Below, one piece after another: positions 1 to 7,207 of a stretch of 32,302 nt of DNA (positions are counted from its first letter, which is position 1; each line of letters opens with the position of its first letter). Source of the DNA: Rubidibacter lacunae KORDI 51-2 (GTDB lineage: Bacteria > Cyanobacteriota > Cyanobacteriia > Cyanobacteriales > Rubidibacteraceae); NCBI RefSeq assembly GCF_000473895.1, contig NZ_ASSJ01000092.1, positions 1 to 32,302 on the forward strand, in the 5' to 3' direction. The notes under the pieces were generated by a model. The model did not search any database. It was given only the letters and a program-made list of their open reading frames with translations, and was not told the origin of the DNA. A program made the position numbers and the translations under genes.

Positions 1-308
1 TTCAGGCGCTCAAGCGTCTGTATTTAGTGGTTGCCGTGGCGCTGCTATGGTCCACCTGCCAGGGGCTAGCCGTTCAGGTTGCTGGCTTGCGTCGTCAGGT
101 AGACCCGCACTGGCGTCGGGGTCTGAGCTATCTGAAAATCGGTTTAGCCTGGTTGCGTGGAGTGGTGGCTAAGGGACGCCAACTACTGGCACCCCTGCCA
201 CTGTCAGCAGTTGACCCCGAGCCCTGTTTTGCTTCCAAGAAGGCTCGGGCTAAACATGACAACCGAATCTGGTTTTCCCGCATTCGCTCCCTTCGCTGTC
301 ATGCCTGA
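1..308 (+). CDS. Transposase C-terminal part (IS4/DDE-type), cut by left window edge
   Basis: The reading frame is open from base 3 and ends at TGA 306-308; the N-terminus lies outside the window, so the first internal start (GTG at 27) is not the true start. The visible end reads KRLYLVVAVALLWSTCQG, then a Trp/Arg-rich stretch (DPHWRRGLSYLKIGLAWLRG) and a tail with PCFASKKARAK and RIWFSRIRSLRC. In my recollection this is the C-terminus of cyanobacterial DDE transposases of the IS4 type. The catalytic DDE residues would lie upstream and cannot be seen. A likely IS terminal repeat follows about 20 bases after the stop. Whether the element is intact cannot be judged. The family assignment is from memory of the motif, not from a search. 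Confidence 0.7.
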   Translation, partial: QALKRLYLVVAVALLWSTCQGLAVQVAGLRRQVDPHWRRGLSYLKIGLAWLRGVVAKGRQLLAPLPLSAVDPEPCFASKKARAKHDNRIWFSRIRSLRCHA

Positions 309-601
309 CTGACCGAGGTTTTCAGAGATGTGTCAGTCAGCCAGCGCCAGAACTCTCTCCGGGGCTGGTTTTCATGGGATTCTTTAGATTCCCGAGCTCG
401 CAGTGATCGCAGTGGCTGCTGTTGGAAGGATCCAAGAAACTCCAAAGCCCCGCCAATAGTAGCTTCTGGAAGTGCTGCCCGGATGGAGCTGGAGCCCTCA
501 CGATGCGGTTGTCTCAGAAGCTTTGTCAGTCAACCAGCTCCCGCCCTTCGAAGATGACTGACCTGTTGTTTCAACCCACCAATAGCATTGGCGTCTGATA
601 G
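309..601. other. Intergenic stretch without a recognisable gene
   Basis: Apart from the IS end near 315-345, I see no gene here. A further tgtcagtcaaccag at about 526-539 partly repeats the IS-end motif, so this stretch may be IS debris. The one open frame in it (330-557) has no family resemblance or ribosome binding site. Confidence 0.4.
315..345 (+). repeat. Probable right end of the transposase-bearing IS
   Basis: Just after the transposase stop, bases 329-342 read TGTGTCAGTCAGCC, preceded by gaggttttcagaga. Almost the same block recurs at 22970-22997 (gaggtttcaggaga, then TGTGTCAGTCGGCC), where it is paired with an inverted copy. Position after the transposase and recurrence elsewhere suggest an IS terminus. 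Confidence 0.5.
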
Positions 602-998
602 CTAGTGAATCCACTGAACTTGAGGCGGATATGCAGAAAGAATATCAAGACAGTCATTGAGCGTATATATGGCATAGTGATTCACAACTTTGTTTTCATA
701 AATGCCTTGGCTGGTAAGCTCGAACCATGCCAAATAATCTGAATCTTCAATGATAAAAAAATCCACATCTTCCAAGATCTTCCTCACCATCTGAACGGTT
801 GTAAAACAGAAGGTCTCCTTCATCTCTATTTTTGTAAACCAAAGCAGCATCAAATATTATCCCCAAAACATCCCCCTCTTCATCGGAACCTTTTAGCCGC
901 AGTACTGAATTTCCATGTATTTGATGAAGATCTTCCAAATACATCACATTAGGCATGCTTTCGAGAGGTGCCCATCTTTTGAAAAGATTTTTGCTCAT
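602..998 (-). pseudogene. Immunity-type gene broken by a +1 shift in a 7-base homopolymer
   Basis: Two overlapping minus-strand frames make one protein. Frame one (from ATG at 998) begins MSKNLFKRWAPLESMPNV and continues through FDAALVYKNRDEGDLL to GRCGFF, then reads YH and stops at 747-749. Frame two supplies the continuation IIEDSDYLAWFELTSQGIY and HYAIYTLNDCLDILS, ending at 602. The switch falls at a run of seven T on the minus strand (A at 755-761). With six T the two frames join into about 131 residues, a usual size for immunity proteins. The combined pattern (an N-terminal W-P-MP segment, FD..L.Y.N.DEGDL, a YL.WF segment and a C-terminal HYAIYT.NDC.D.LS segment) resembles a widespread immunity-like family as I remember it. 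It is the third gene behind the orphan toxin tip. The shift could be mutation, phase-variable slippage or a sequencing error. Confidence 0.6.
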
Positions 999-1048
999 TG
1001 ATTTAAATCACATGCATCTTTTATTCTAAAGTGTATTGATGGTTATAC

Positions 1049-1582
1049 TTAGTCGTGTGTCTCGTCAAGAAAATTTCGCAACTTTGCTAGAGCCCTTTTT
1101 TTCTGACCTTGCTGTGTAACAAGTTCATCTAATATCGTAACAAATTCTTGAACAGCACGCCGAAGATCGCTCATGAATTTTTCTTTGTCTGAAACAACTG
1201 CTTTCCATATGCCATAGTTAACGACTAGCTTTTCAAGCGTGAAATCAAAAACGATTACATCTGGCTCAATTAAAGGATCTATTACTATTACTTCACCTGA
1301 TTTGATGTGTTTTGCCCCTTCTGCTAGAGCTTCAAAGAAAGCATCAAGATAAGTATTGCTTTCTTCAATATTTCCTTCATCACCAAGGATGACTATCTTG
1401 CCCAAGGGGTCATAAGCGTCAAAGCCATCTTCAGTGTCCAATACCCACGTTATATAACTCATGACAACTACTTCTTGCTGCAAAAATACAATTGATCCAG
1501 ACACATTCGTTAGCTGTATTGACAACCAATCACTCTCTGAATAAAAGGGTTCAGGAATTTTCAAGAAGTCTTTGCGCTTCAT
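1049..1582 (-). CDS. Hypothetical protein, possible immunity protein
   Basis: A 177-residue, soluble, acidic protein with no signal peptide or membrane segment. It contains an aromatic/acidic first half (SYITWVLDTEDGFDAYDPLG) and a helical C-terminus rich in Lys, Arg and Glu (LRRAVQEFVTILDELVTQQ). The ATG at 1582 lies inside the upstream 83-residue gene (32-base overlap), which suggests translational coupling. An internal ATG at 1462 (residue 41) is an alternative start, but residues 1-40 also read as protein-like. I do not recognise the family. Position in a run of small minus-strand genes behind an orphan toxin tip is the only argument for an immunity role. Base composition is AT-rich compared with the RHS genes, as is common for immunity genes in such cassettes. 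Confidence 0.6.
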   Translation of the reverse strand: MKRKDFLKIPEPFYSESDWLSIQLTNVSGSIVFLQQEVVVMSYITWVLDTEDGFDAYDPLGKIVILGDEGNIEESNTYLDAFFEALAEGAKHIKSGEVIVIDPLIEPDVIVFDFTLEKLVVNYGIWKAVVSDKEKFMSDLRRAVQEFVTILDELVTQQGQKKRALAKLRNFLDETHD

Positions 1583-1802
1583 TTAAGACCATTAAAAAGT
1601 CCTTCATTAAGAATTTGGGTATGAAATTCGGCTCAATAAAGTCCGAAAAAAACTCGATTTCGATAAATTGCAAGCCTTTGTCTTTATTTAGCTGGGCTAT
1701 TTGCTCTCCATTAAATTGAATTTCGACCGTGATTTCATCGTAATTAGAATCACTAAATCTAAAGATCTCAAATCCTGATTCCATATTGATTGCCATTGTC
1801 AA
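1551..1802 (-). CDS. Small immunity-type protein paired with the orphan toxin tip
   Basis: An 83-residue protein starting at ATG 1802, five bases behind the stop of the toxin tip (1808). A second ATG lies two codons in and another at residue 7. The middle reads ITVEIQFNGEQIAQLNKDKG followed by an acidic strand (FIEIEFFSDF) and a C-terminal helix (FLMVLNEAQRLLEN). The pattern 'strand with FNG..IAQ.N.DKG, acidic strand, final helix' matches, as I remember it, small proteins commonly encoded next to tips of the kind found at 1808-2126, so this is the best candidate for the cognate antitoxin. It is intact although the toxin upstream is truncated, which fits retention of immunity for protection. 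No search was made. Confidence 0.65.
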   Translation of the reverse strand: MTMAINMESGFEIFRFSDSNYDEITVEIQFNGEQIAQLNKDKGLQFIEIEFFSDFIEPNFIPKFLMKDFLMVLNEAQRLLENS

Positions 1803-1807
1803 ATCTC

Positions 1808-2224
1808 CTAGTCGACAAATCCACCGAATGCACCATCACTATTAAATCGTACACCGCGTCTATCTGGCAATCGAACTTCAATACCACCTTTACCAAGTTT
1901 TTTGAAAACTGCATCAGGACTGTTTAAGATTTCAGTAAGTTGCTGTTCTGCCACGTTATTTTTGTTTTGATTGTTACCAGATAAAGCTGGAAAAGGGGAA
2001 TTGCCCCGCTGCTTGTTAGCAAGTTTGTCAAGAGCTCGTCCTGCTTTTGTAAGACCGCCTTTACCAGTGGGCTGATTTGCAGCATCAATAAGATCGTCAA
2101 AATTTAAATCGGAACCAGTAAAGTGAGGTGCTGCGGGGGCGACCGCCGGATTTGGCAGCAGGGAGCAACGGCTCGATGAGCGCGAACTGGTCGGGAGAGA
2201 GATTGCTGGTGTAGTCTTGGGCAT
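1808..2224 (-). CDS. Orphan RHS/CDI-type toxin tip joined to out-of-frame IS sequence
   Basis: The open frame is 138 codons, but only the part from about base 2126 down to 1808 (from HFTGSDLNFDDL to the end, about 105 residues) looks like native protein. It has GGLTKAGRALDKLANK, then PFPALSGNN, a Gln-rich EQQLTEILNSPD helix and a C-terminal RRGVRFNSDGAFGGFVD. This layout is typical of polymorphic-toxin C-terminal tips (CdiA, RHS and related), probably with an RNase-type fold; that fold assignment is inference. The first 33 residues (MPKTTPAISLPTSS...) are an artefact: the same DNA read one base over encodes a transposase N-terminus. The RHS body that should precede the tip is missing, so this is a remnant. 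A cognate small gene follows five bases later. Confidence 0.6.
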   Translation of the reverse strand: MPKTTPAISLPTSSRSSSRCSLLPNPAVAPAAPHFTGSDLNFDDLIDAANQPTGKGGLTKAGRALDKLANKQRGNSPFPALSGNNQNKNNVAEQQLTEILNSPDAVFKKLGKGGIEVRLPDRRGVRFNSDGAFGGFVD

Positions 2225-2313
2225 AGCTCACACGGTGCTGTCGTTTCAGTATCAACAGCGTGGACCGTGTGAGTTTTCTAACATCGGATGAGGACTTTTC
2301 AAATGGCCTCTTA
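2127..2313 (-). mobile_element. Truncated IS5-like element: left end and transposase start
   Basis: Read on the minus strand from a GTG at 2231, the DNA encodes SYAQDYTSNLSPDQFALIEP followed by LLPAAKSGGRPRST, which is a typical N-terminus of IS5/IS4-type transposases (SPDQF..IEPLLP...GGRPR). It stops being transposase-like at about 2127, where toxin-tip sequence begins. Upstream on the same strand is gaggccatttgaaaagtcctc (2289-2309), which looks like an IS terminal repeat, and a hairpin in the leader. Only about 35 transposase codons remain, so the element cannot move. Either it inserted in the RHS gene and was later deleted together with the RHS body, or the tip was joined to it by recombination. 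Confidence 0.6.
2227..2273. repeat. 10-bp perfect inverted repeat in the IS leader
   Basis: CTCACACGGT at 2227-2236 pairs with ACCGTGTGAG at 2264-2273, with 27 bases between. It overlaps the probable GTG start of the transposase remnant, so it could fold in the leader mRNA and limit translation of the transposase, or act as a regulatory palindrome. Confidence 0.55.
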
Positions 2314-2497
2314 GTGACAGCCTAAAGAGTCAAACTAAAATGCGCCTGCTGAACCATTTAAGATACAGCATTTCTCAACCTCGTAAGGTACACTCTTACT
2401 TCTCAAACTCTTGCCATTCAATCGATCTCAAAAAATATGCGTACCTCACTAGCCTGGTAAAGGCTGTAGAAATATTATTTGAAGCTGAGAGTAGAAT
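2314..2497. other. Short intergenic gap between two minus-strand cassettes
   Basis: AT-rich DNA with no open frame of note. It separates the IS remnant from the stop codon of the 77-residue gene at 2498. I see nothing else in it. Confidence 0.35.
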
Positions 2498-2731
2498 TTA
2501 GGATATCTCGAGATCGTTTGCAAATTGAACGAGTTCATCTTCGGAAAACTCAAATTCTGGACCTTCATCCATTACTGCAACTATCTGGATAAGTCGATCT
2601 AGCTCTGGTGAAATCTCACGATGTCGATCAATGCTTAGCATATACGCCCATTGTGAAATCCTCGAAACGTCAAAACCATTTCTGATTTCTTGTTTTAACT
2701 CTCTGGCAAATTTTTCTTTGGAATATCTCAT
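2498..2731 (-). CDS. Small immunity-type protein of the minus-strand RHS cassette
   Basis: A 77-residue protein whose ATG (2731-2729) overlaps the TGA stop of the RHS gene (2730-2728) as ATGA, a strong sign of translational coupling. The sequence is helical and acidic toward the end: FARELKQEIRNGFDVSRIS, then SIDRHREISPELDRLIQIV and DEGPEFEFSEDELVQFANDL. The motif set 'FA..L...I..G.D..RIS.WAY, REISPELD.LI, EGPEFE.SE.EL' is one I recall as a common small protein behind toxin genes. The role as immunity protein for the tip of 2728-4812 is inferred from the overlap, size and charge. Confidence 0.7.
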   Translation of the reverse strand: MRYSKEKFARELKQEIRNGFDVSRISQWAYMLSIDRHREISPELDRLIQIVAVMDEGPEFEFSEDELVQFANDLEIS

Positions 2732-4812
2732 CGTCTTAACTCAGTACCAGTAGGTGGGAAATGATTCGAATTGACAGGCAAGCCATTTTCGGATTTTGGG
2801 TGGACTCTATTAACATTGCCTGATTGATCATAGCTTTCATACCAAGTTCTAACTCTTCCTGTGCTTGGGTCGTATTCTGTTACCAAAGATGAACCTCTAG
2901 TTGGCCCAGGGTTCCTTGCAGGAGTTTCCGGGCCATAGTAGCGAACACGTCCATCGGGAAGCTCTCGAACTCGAGTGGCAGTTTCCTGTGCACGTTCAAG
3001 AGTTCGATAGTTTCTATTTAACGCATCAGCTGCATTAGAGTTGCTCGATGGAATCTGACGTCCATCAGCAAGGGATTGCTTACCTCGCCTCAAGTCATTT
3101 ACCAAATTATCTGGTGAGCTACTAGTCGGGGTATTCGGTGCATCAGGAGCGGCTGGATTGCTTCCCCCACCTCTGGGGTTACTTGGGCTACCCGAAGTAC
3201 GAACGTAGGTTTCAGTTTTAGCGGCATCTCGGAGTAATTGGTCGGCATCGCTTAGAGATGGTCCTCCCGCCGGTGCTGCTCTCAACCCATCTGCAGCCTG
3301 GTTCACGGCTCTCATATTGGCGATGGAGTCCCCGATATTACTTGCCCCTCTTCGCAATGCTCCCGGCGTTGGCACGAACGGCAGTAACGCTAGCAGGTTC
3401 CATACGTCCCACCATTCTTGCTTGCCATCAGTCAGTCCCTGGATTGCTTGAGTCGTGTCGAATGCTTCGATGATGGCCGCCGCAAATACTACCGGTCCGA
3501 CCTTGGCTGCAACGGCAGCGTTAGCTTTCAACCCAATCAGCAAGAACGTGCTCATGCCCGCGACTAAACCCATCGAGTACATGAAAGTGTCTTCGGGCAC
3601 CACCTCTTCCTTCCCGGGGAAACTGCTCTGTATCGCGGGATAAAGACCTCCCGTAGCTCCGTTGGCGAAACCTGCAAACCAGTCCCCAGCAAGTCCTACG
3701 ATGTCCTCAAAGCTCCGAGCCTCACCGCGCAGAAATTTGGAGCCGACGTAAGCAGCGCTGAGACCGACACTCTGCAAGATTCCGATTATGGCAACAGAAG
3801 CAGCAACCTGTCCGATTGAGAAGTAACCAGTTGGGTCGGTGTTGTTGATAGGGTTAGCGTGGGCGTACTGGTAGTCGTGCTGGCTGAAGGGATCGCTGAG
3901 GAAGCCATCGAACGGGTCTTTGCTAATGAAACGTCCCAACTCTGGGTCGTAGTACCGGGCTCGGAGGTAGTCCAGTCCGGTTTCGCCGTCGCGGCGCTCC
4001 CCGGCAAATTGGTTCGGGTTGTCCGAGGTGCCTTCGTGCGCGAGCAAGACTCCGTAAGCGTCGTAGGTGTAGCGGTCCGTTACCCCGCCCAGCTCGTCGG
4101 TCAACAGTCGGGTAGAACCCAAACCATCGGCGTGATAGTAGACTTCGCTGCCGTCGGCGAGGACGCTGCGGATGCGTTCGAGTCCGTAAGTGTAGTCGGC
4201 AAGGATTTCGCCGCTGTCGCTGTATTCCAGCAGCACTTGCGACAATCCGCCCGCGTTGAGGAAGTTGGTGCGCTGACCATTGATGACACTCGCGACGCGC
4301 GTGCCGCCGGCATCGTAGACGTACTCGATGATGTCGGCACCGTTGGTGACCCCAACCAGGCGGTTCTCGCCCATGTTGACCCAATCGTAGGTGACGGTCT
4401 CGGTGCCGTCGCTGCGCTGGGTCATCGAGCCGTTGGCGTCGTACTGGAAGCTAGTGGATTGCCCGTCCTGCGTCACTTGAGTCAGGCGATTGTTGGCATC
4501 GTATTGATACTCCGTTAGCCCGGTCAGGGAGTCGGTGCGAGTTAGGCGGTTACCCACGAGGTCGTAGGTGTAGTCGGTGACGCGATCGCCTGAAATTGCG
4601 TCGGTAATGTTCTCCTGCGTCAAGCGATAGAGCCCGTCGTAAGCATAATTGACGATGCGTCCGGAGGCTTCTTCGACGCGAATGCGGTTGCCGACTTTGT
4701 CCAGCGTGTAGCTGTAGCTCGACAGGATATCGCCGTTGCCGTTGGTGGTTGCGAGGGTGGTGAGGCGATCGCGCACATCGTAGGCTCTCGTCTCCACCGT
4801 CCCGTTACCCAA
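2728..4812 (-). CDS. RHS repeat protein, C-terminal part with toxin tip (orphan cassette)
   Basis: A 694-codon frame (TTG at 4812), really the 3' part of a longer RHS gene. Residues 1-270 are YD repeats (YDVRDRL, YAYDGLYRLTQ, YDLVGNRLTR). The RHS core motif lies at about 275-330 (GLDYLRARYYDPELGRFISK, then an NPINNTDPTGY end). Next come hydrophobic Gly/Ala-rich segments (about 335-480), likely a translocation or pre-toxin region, a Ser/Pro/Asn-rich linker, and a tip from about 590 with RVRYYGPETPARNPGPTRGS, EYDPSTGRVRTWYESYD, RVHPKSENG and a final HFPPTGTELRR. The tip resembles RVH.K..NG/HFPPT tips of other polymorphic toxins, with unknown activity. The start is not credible: no RBS, and the same frame continues upstream to an in-frame stop at 4912. 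It overlaps its partner at 2498-2731 by ATGA. Confidence 0.75.
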   Translation of the reverse strand: MGNGTVETRAYDVRDRLTTLATTNGNGDILSSYSYTLDKVGNRIRVEEASGRIVNYAYDGLYRLTQENITDAISGDRVTDYTYDLVGNRLTRTDSLTGLTEYQYDANNRLTQVTQDGQSTSFQYDANGSMTQRSDGTETVTYDWVNMGENRLVGVTNGADIIEYVYDAGGTRVASVINGQRTNFLNAGGLSQVLLEYSDSGEILADYTYGLERIRSVLADGSEVYYHADGLGSTRLLTDELGGVTDRYTYDAYGVLLAHEGTSDNPNQFAGERRDGETGLDYLRARYYDPELGRFISKDPFDGFLSDPFSQHDYQYAHANPINNTDPTGYFSIGQVAASVAIIGILQSVGLSAAYVGSKFLRGEARSFEDIVGLAGDWFAGFANGATGGLYPAIQSSFPGKEEVVPEDTFMYSMGLVAGMSTFLLIGLKANAAVAAKVGPVVFAAAIIEAFDTTQAIQGLTDGKQEWWDVWNLLALLPFVPTPGALRRGASNIGDSIANMRAVNQAADGLRAAPAGGPSLSDADQLLRDAAKTETYVRTSGSPSNPRGGGSNPAAPDAPNTPTSSSPDNLVNDLRRGKQSLADGRQIPSSNSNAADALNRNYRTLERAQETATRVRELPDGRVRYYGPETPARNPGPTRGSSLVTEYDPSTGRVRTWYESYDQSGNVNRVHPKSENGLPVNSNHFPPTGTELRR

Positions 4813-5066
4813 CGTGGTGCGCGTCAGGTTCCCGACCGGATCGTAGTCGTAGTCCGCAAGCAGCTCCCCGGCTTGGATAACCGTATCCAGTCGGTTCAGG
4901 CGATCGTAGATTTACTCGGTTCGGCTCGCGCTTGTTGCGATCGCCGTCAAATTATCAACCAGATCGTATTCGTAAGCGACGAACTGTTCGTTTTGATAGT
5001 CGATTCTTGCCAGGCAGTCCTACTTGTCATAGTCGTAACTGGTATTGCCACGCCCATCGGCGTTAG
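4813..5066 (-). pseudogene. Upstream YD-repeat remnant with two nonsense codons
   Basis: The frame of the 694-residue RHS gene continues upstream as clear YD-repeat protein: IYDRLNRLDTVIQAGE, ADYDYDPVGNLTRTTL, EYDLVDNLTAIATSASRTE, and LPNADGRGNTSYDYDK. It is interrupted by TAA at 4912-4914 (where RTE*IYDRL suggests a former Tyr codon) and TAG at 5020-5022 (YDYDK*DCLAR). RHS similarity ends at about 5063-5066, directly at the stop of the hydrolase gene. This gene is therefore a decayed, truncated orphan without its N-terminal RHS part. Confidence 0.7.
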
Positions 5067-6058
5067 GGAGAGTCGATGGGGGCAACAAGAGGGTCGGTTT
5101 CGCTCAGCACTTTCTTAACAGCATCTACAATAATTTCGGGCTGGTCTACCCATACAAAATGACTACTGCTGCTAGCCTCAACTTGAAAAAACTTGGCTGA
5201 CAAGGTACACAATTTTATATGCATGTTTTCCCGTAAGCGATTGGCACTTTTCAGTGGAATAACAAGAGTCCAAATAGAAGGCTTAAAGAATGAGCTTGCT
5301 TTTATGCTCACAATCGGAGTTTCACTAAAATACGCTGCCGCTCGGGCCTGACGTGCGCTTCTATCTAGATTCATCATCTCTCTGGTCATTGTAATCCAGT
5401 GCTTAGGGCGACAAAAAGAGCGCTTCACTGAATCAAGAGAATCTTTGGAAACATGACGTAATTCGGGCTTCAACAACTCAAATATGTTGAGGATCCTAAG
5501 AAGTCTAACTATACCAAGAAAAGAGCCTAAGGTAGACATTAAAAAGCCCAGAGTAAATATAATTCTCAGCACTTTTAAGGAGGCAGTCATTTCAAGCATC
5601 TCTGTTTCATACAGTGCGTCTGTAAGCACAATCCCCGCAACCTTTTCAGGAAAGCGATGAGCATACAGCCGAACGTTATAGCTACCAAATGAATTGCCAA
5701 CAAGTATATAGGGCGGCTCGACTGCTGCTTTGCTTAGGAGAACATTTAATTCCTTGACAATTTGGTCGCTACTTCGAGGAGATGGGGCACGATCGCTCCA
5801 TCCATAACCAGCACGATCGTAAATGCATACCCGTGCCAATTTTGACAATTCCTGAATAAGGAAGTAACCCTCTACTCCTCCCAGGCTATGATCTAGAACA
5901 ATCGTTGGGCTAGCTTCTCCTACTGTATAGATGTGGAGCCGATGCGAGCCTACACTAATTAGTTTGCCGGGAGGAGGCGAACGATCTTCTAACCAGCTAG
6001 CAATTGATTGATAGATTGTCGTAGCTGTTAACAAGAGAACCTGAATCCAGATAGGCAC
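5063..6058 (-). CDS. Alpha/beta hydrolase
   Basis: A 331-residue protein of the alpha/beta-hydrolase fold. The N-terminus (IWIQVLLLTATTIYQSIASW) is hydrophobic and may anchor or export it. The nucleophile elbow is GNSFGS at residues 121-126 with Ser123. An oxyanion-type HSLGG lies at 57-61, the conserved YDRAGYGWSD at 80-89, and the probable catalytic His is His300 in SSSSHFVWVDQPEIIVDAV. The acidic member is not obvious. Substrate is unknown; the family includes esterases, lipases and haloperoxidase-like enzymes. It is AT-richer than the RHS genes. Its last codons (VAPIDSP, stop at 5063) meet the 5' edge of the RHS remnant, so the C-terminus may have been altered by the rearrangement, although it extends about 30 residues past the His, as expected for a full fold. 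Start ATG at 6058 chosen as the first in-frame ATG. Confidence 0.85.
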   Translation of the reverse strand: MPIWIQVLLLTATTIYQSIASWLEDRSPPPGKLISVGSHRLHIYTVGEASPTIVLDHSLGGVEGYFLIQELSKLARVCIYDRAGYGWSDRAPSPRSSDQIVKELNVLLSKAAVEPPYILVGNSFGSYNVRLYAHRFPEKVAGIVLTDALYETEMLEMTASLKVLRIIFTLGFLMSTLGSFLGIVRLLRILNIFELLKPELRHVSKDSLDSVKRSFCRPKHWITMTREMMNLDRSARQARAAAYFSETPIVSIKASSFFKPSIWTLVIPLKSANRLRENMHIKLCTLSAKFFQVEASSSSHFVWVDQPEIIVDAVKKVLSETDPLVAPIDSP

Positions 6059-7207
6059 TATTACTATTTTTCCTTATTCTACATTATGAAGGAATTTTAC
6101 TATAGAGAAGCCAAATGCCCATAAGTGGAGCCGCAGCAGGTTGAAGAGAACTTGCCAAATCGGTGCCCACCTTCGTCTCCAACGACCTGCAAGGATTCGC
6201 GGTGACTCAAGAGCAAGAATCATAAACCTTCACCTCCATACAAGCCAGTCTTTGAAACAACTCTTCAATTGAGCCAATAACCGAAGTGAGCCGGTGGCAA
6301 CCTCACGTCTCAGTTCACATGCACAGAAGCATGTTGGGCGATCGCATCATCCATTTTTTCGGAAACGTTCATTCGTTGGGTCCAAGCTGCTTGCAGCTTC
6401 AGAATCGAGCGATCGAGATTGCTGGGAGCGTTTGGGATAAGGCTTTGATGGTGCGGGCAAGGCGTCGGTTATGTGCGCAGTGCTGTCAAAGACATGCCAG
6501 CTTTGGAGCTTGCTGCCGGAGGAGCTGGACTACTACTAGAGCAAGCGGGGCGAAAGCAGGGGCCCACGAAGGGAGCAGTTGATGGGGGAGTTAATGAAGC
6601 GTTGGAGAAGGTCAGCGAGGTGAGTCAGGGCGAAATTGACCGGACTAGAGAGCAGGAACTCGCAGCCGTGGATCTTGGTGAAACCTGTATAGCAAGTGTG
6701 TTCCAAAGAACGTTCTCAAGCTACGTCACCAGGCCTATCAGCATAAGATCGAACTCGATCGGGTAGTGGATTCGAGCTCTCGAACAACTGCGCCTGCCCC
6801 CCTTAGTAGCCCAGCTGCGATCGCTGACAGTGTCCGAGCGAAAGCCCGGAGGGTATTGTAGATCTGGCTCGAGGTCGGAACACTTTCGGCTCGGAGCGGG
6901 CCACAAATTCAAGGTTAATGATTCGTATCAAAAAGAAGCCTACATTTACAACATAGTTAGATTTATTTGCGGGTTTTGTCTTGCTGACGACCTGGGAATT
7001 TGTTATCGTCTGCCCAGTGGAGTCGACAGGCGCGCATCAACATAGCTCGTGAAGTCGAACTTTCAGTAATTACTCATCTCCGCCCGCTGCCTCGACCTTT
7101 GGTTCGTCGCGCTTTGGCGCGGTGTCATCGCATGCGGTGCGATCGCAATTGTCAGCAAAACATCGGCTCTTCAATGCCGTTTTGCGAGTTTCTTCAAGCG
7201 AGTTGAT
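6059..7207. other. Region without a convincing gene upstream of the giant RHS gene
   Basis: Both neighbours are divergent, so this 1.1-kb stretch should carry their promoters, but I cannot point to a credible -10/-35 pair. Open frames on either strand lack family resemblance or binding sites. A minus-strand stretch ending at TGA 6310-6312 reads protein-like over about 46 codons (SNLDRSILKLQAAWTQR, then MDDAIAQHAS) and may be the tail of a degraded gene. The plus-strand stretch 6720-6860 (KLRHQAYQHKIELDRV) is similar in quality. HIP1 cores occur at several points. Confidence 0.35.

Noticed and set aside
1492-1719. 75-codon plus-strand frame
   Set aside because: Lies opposite the two overlapping minus-strand genes, which have better context and protein-like composition.
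3859-4518. 219-codon open frame opposite the minus-strand RHS gene
   Set aside because: It is the mirror of YD-repeat codons; the opposite strand of such GC-rich repeats stays open by composition. The minus strand has the recognisable RHS protein.
6286-6766. Two overlapping open frames upstream of the giant gene
   Set aside because: Translations lack any family resemblance, have no binding site and overlap each other; kept only as an unassigned region.
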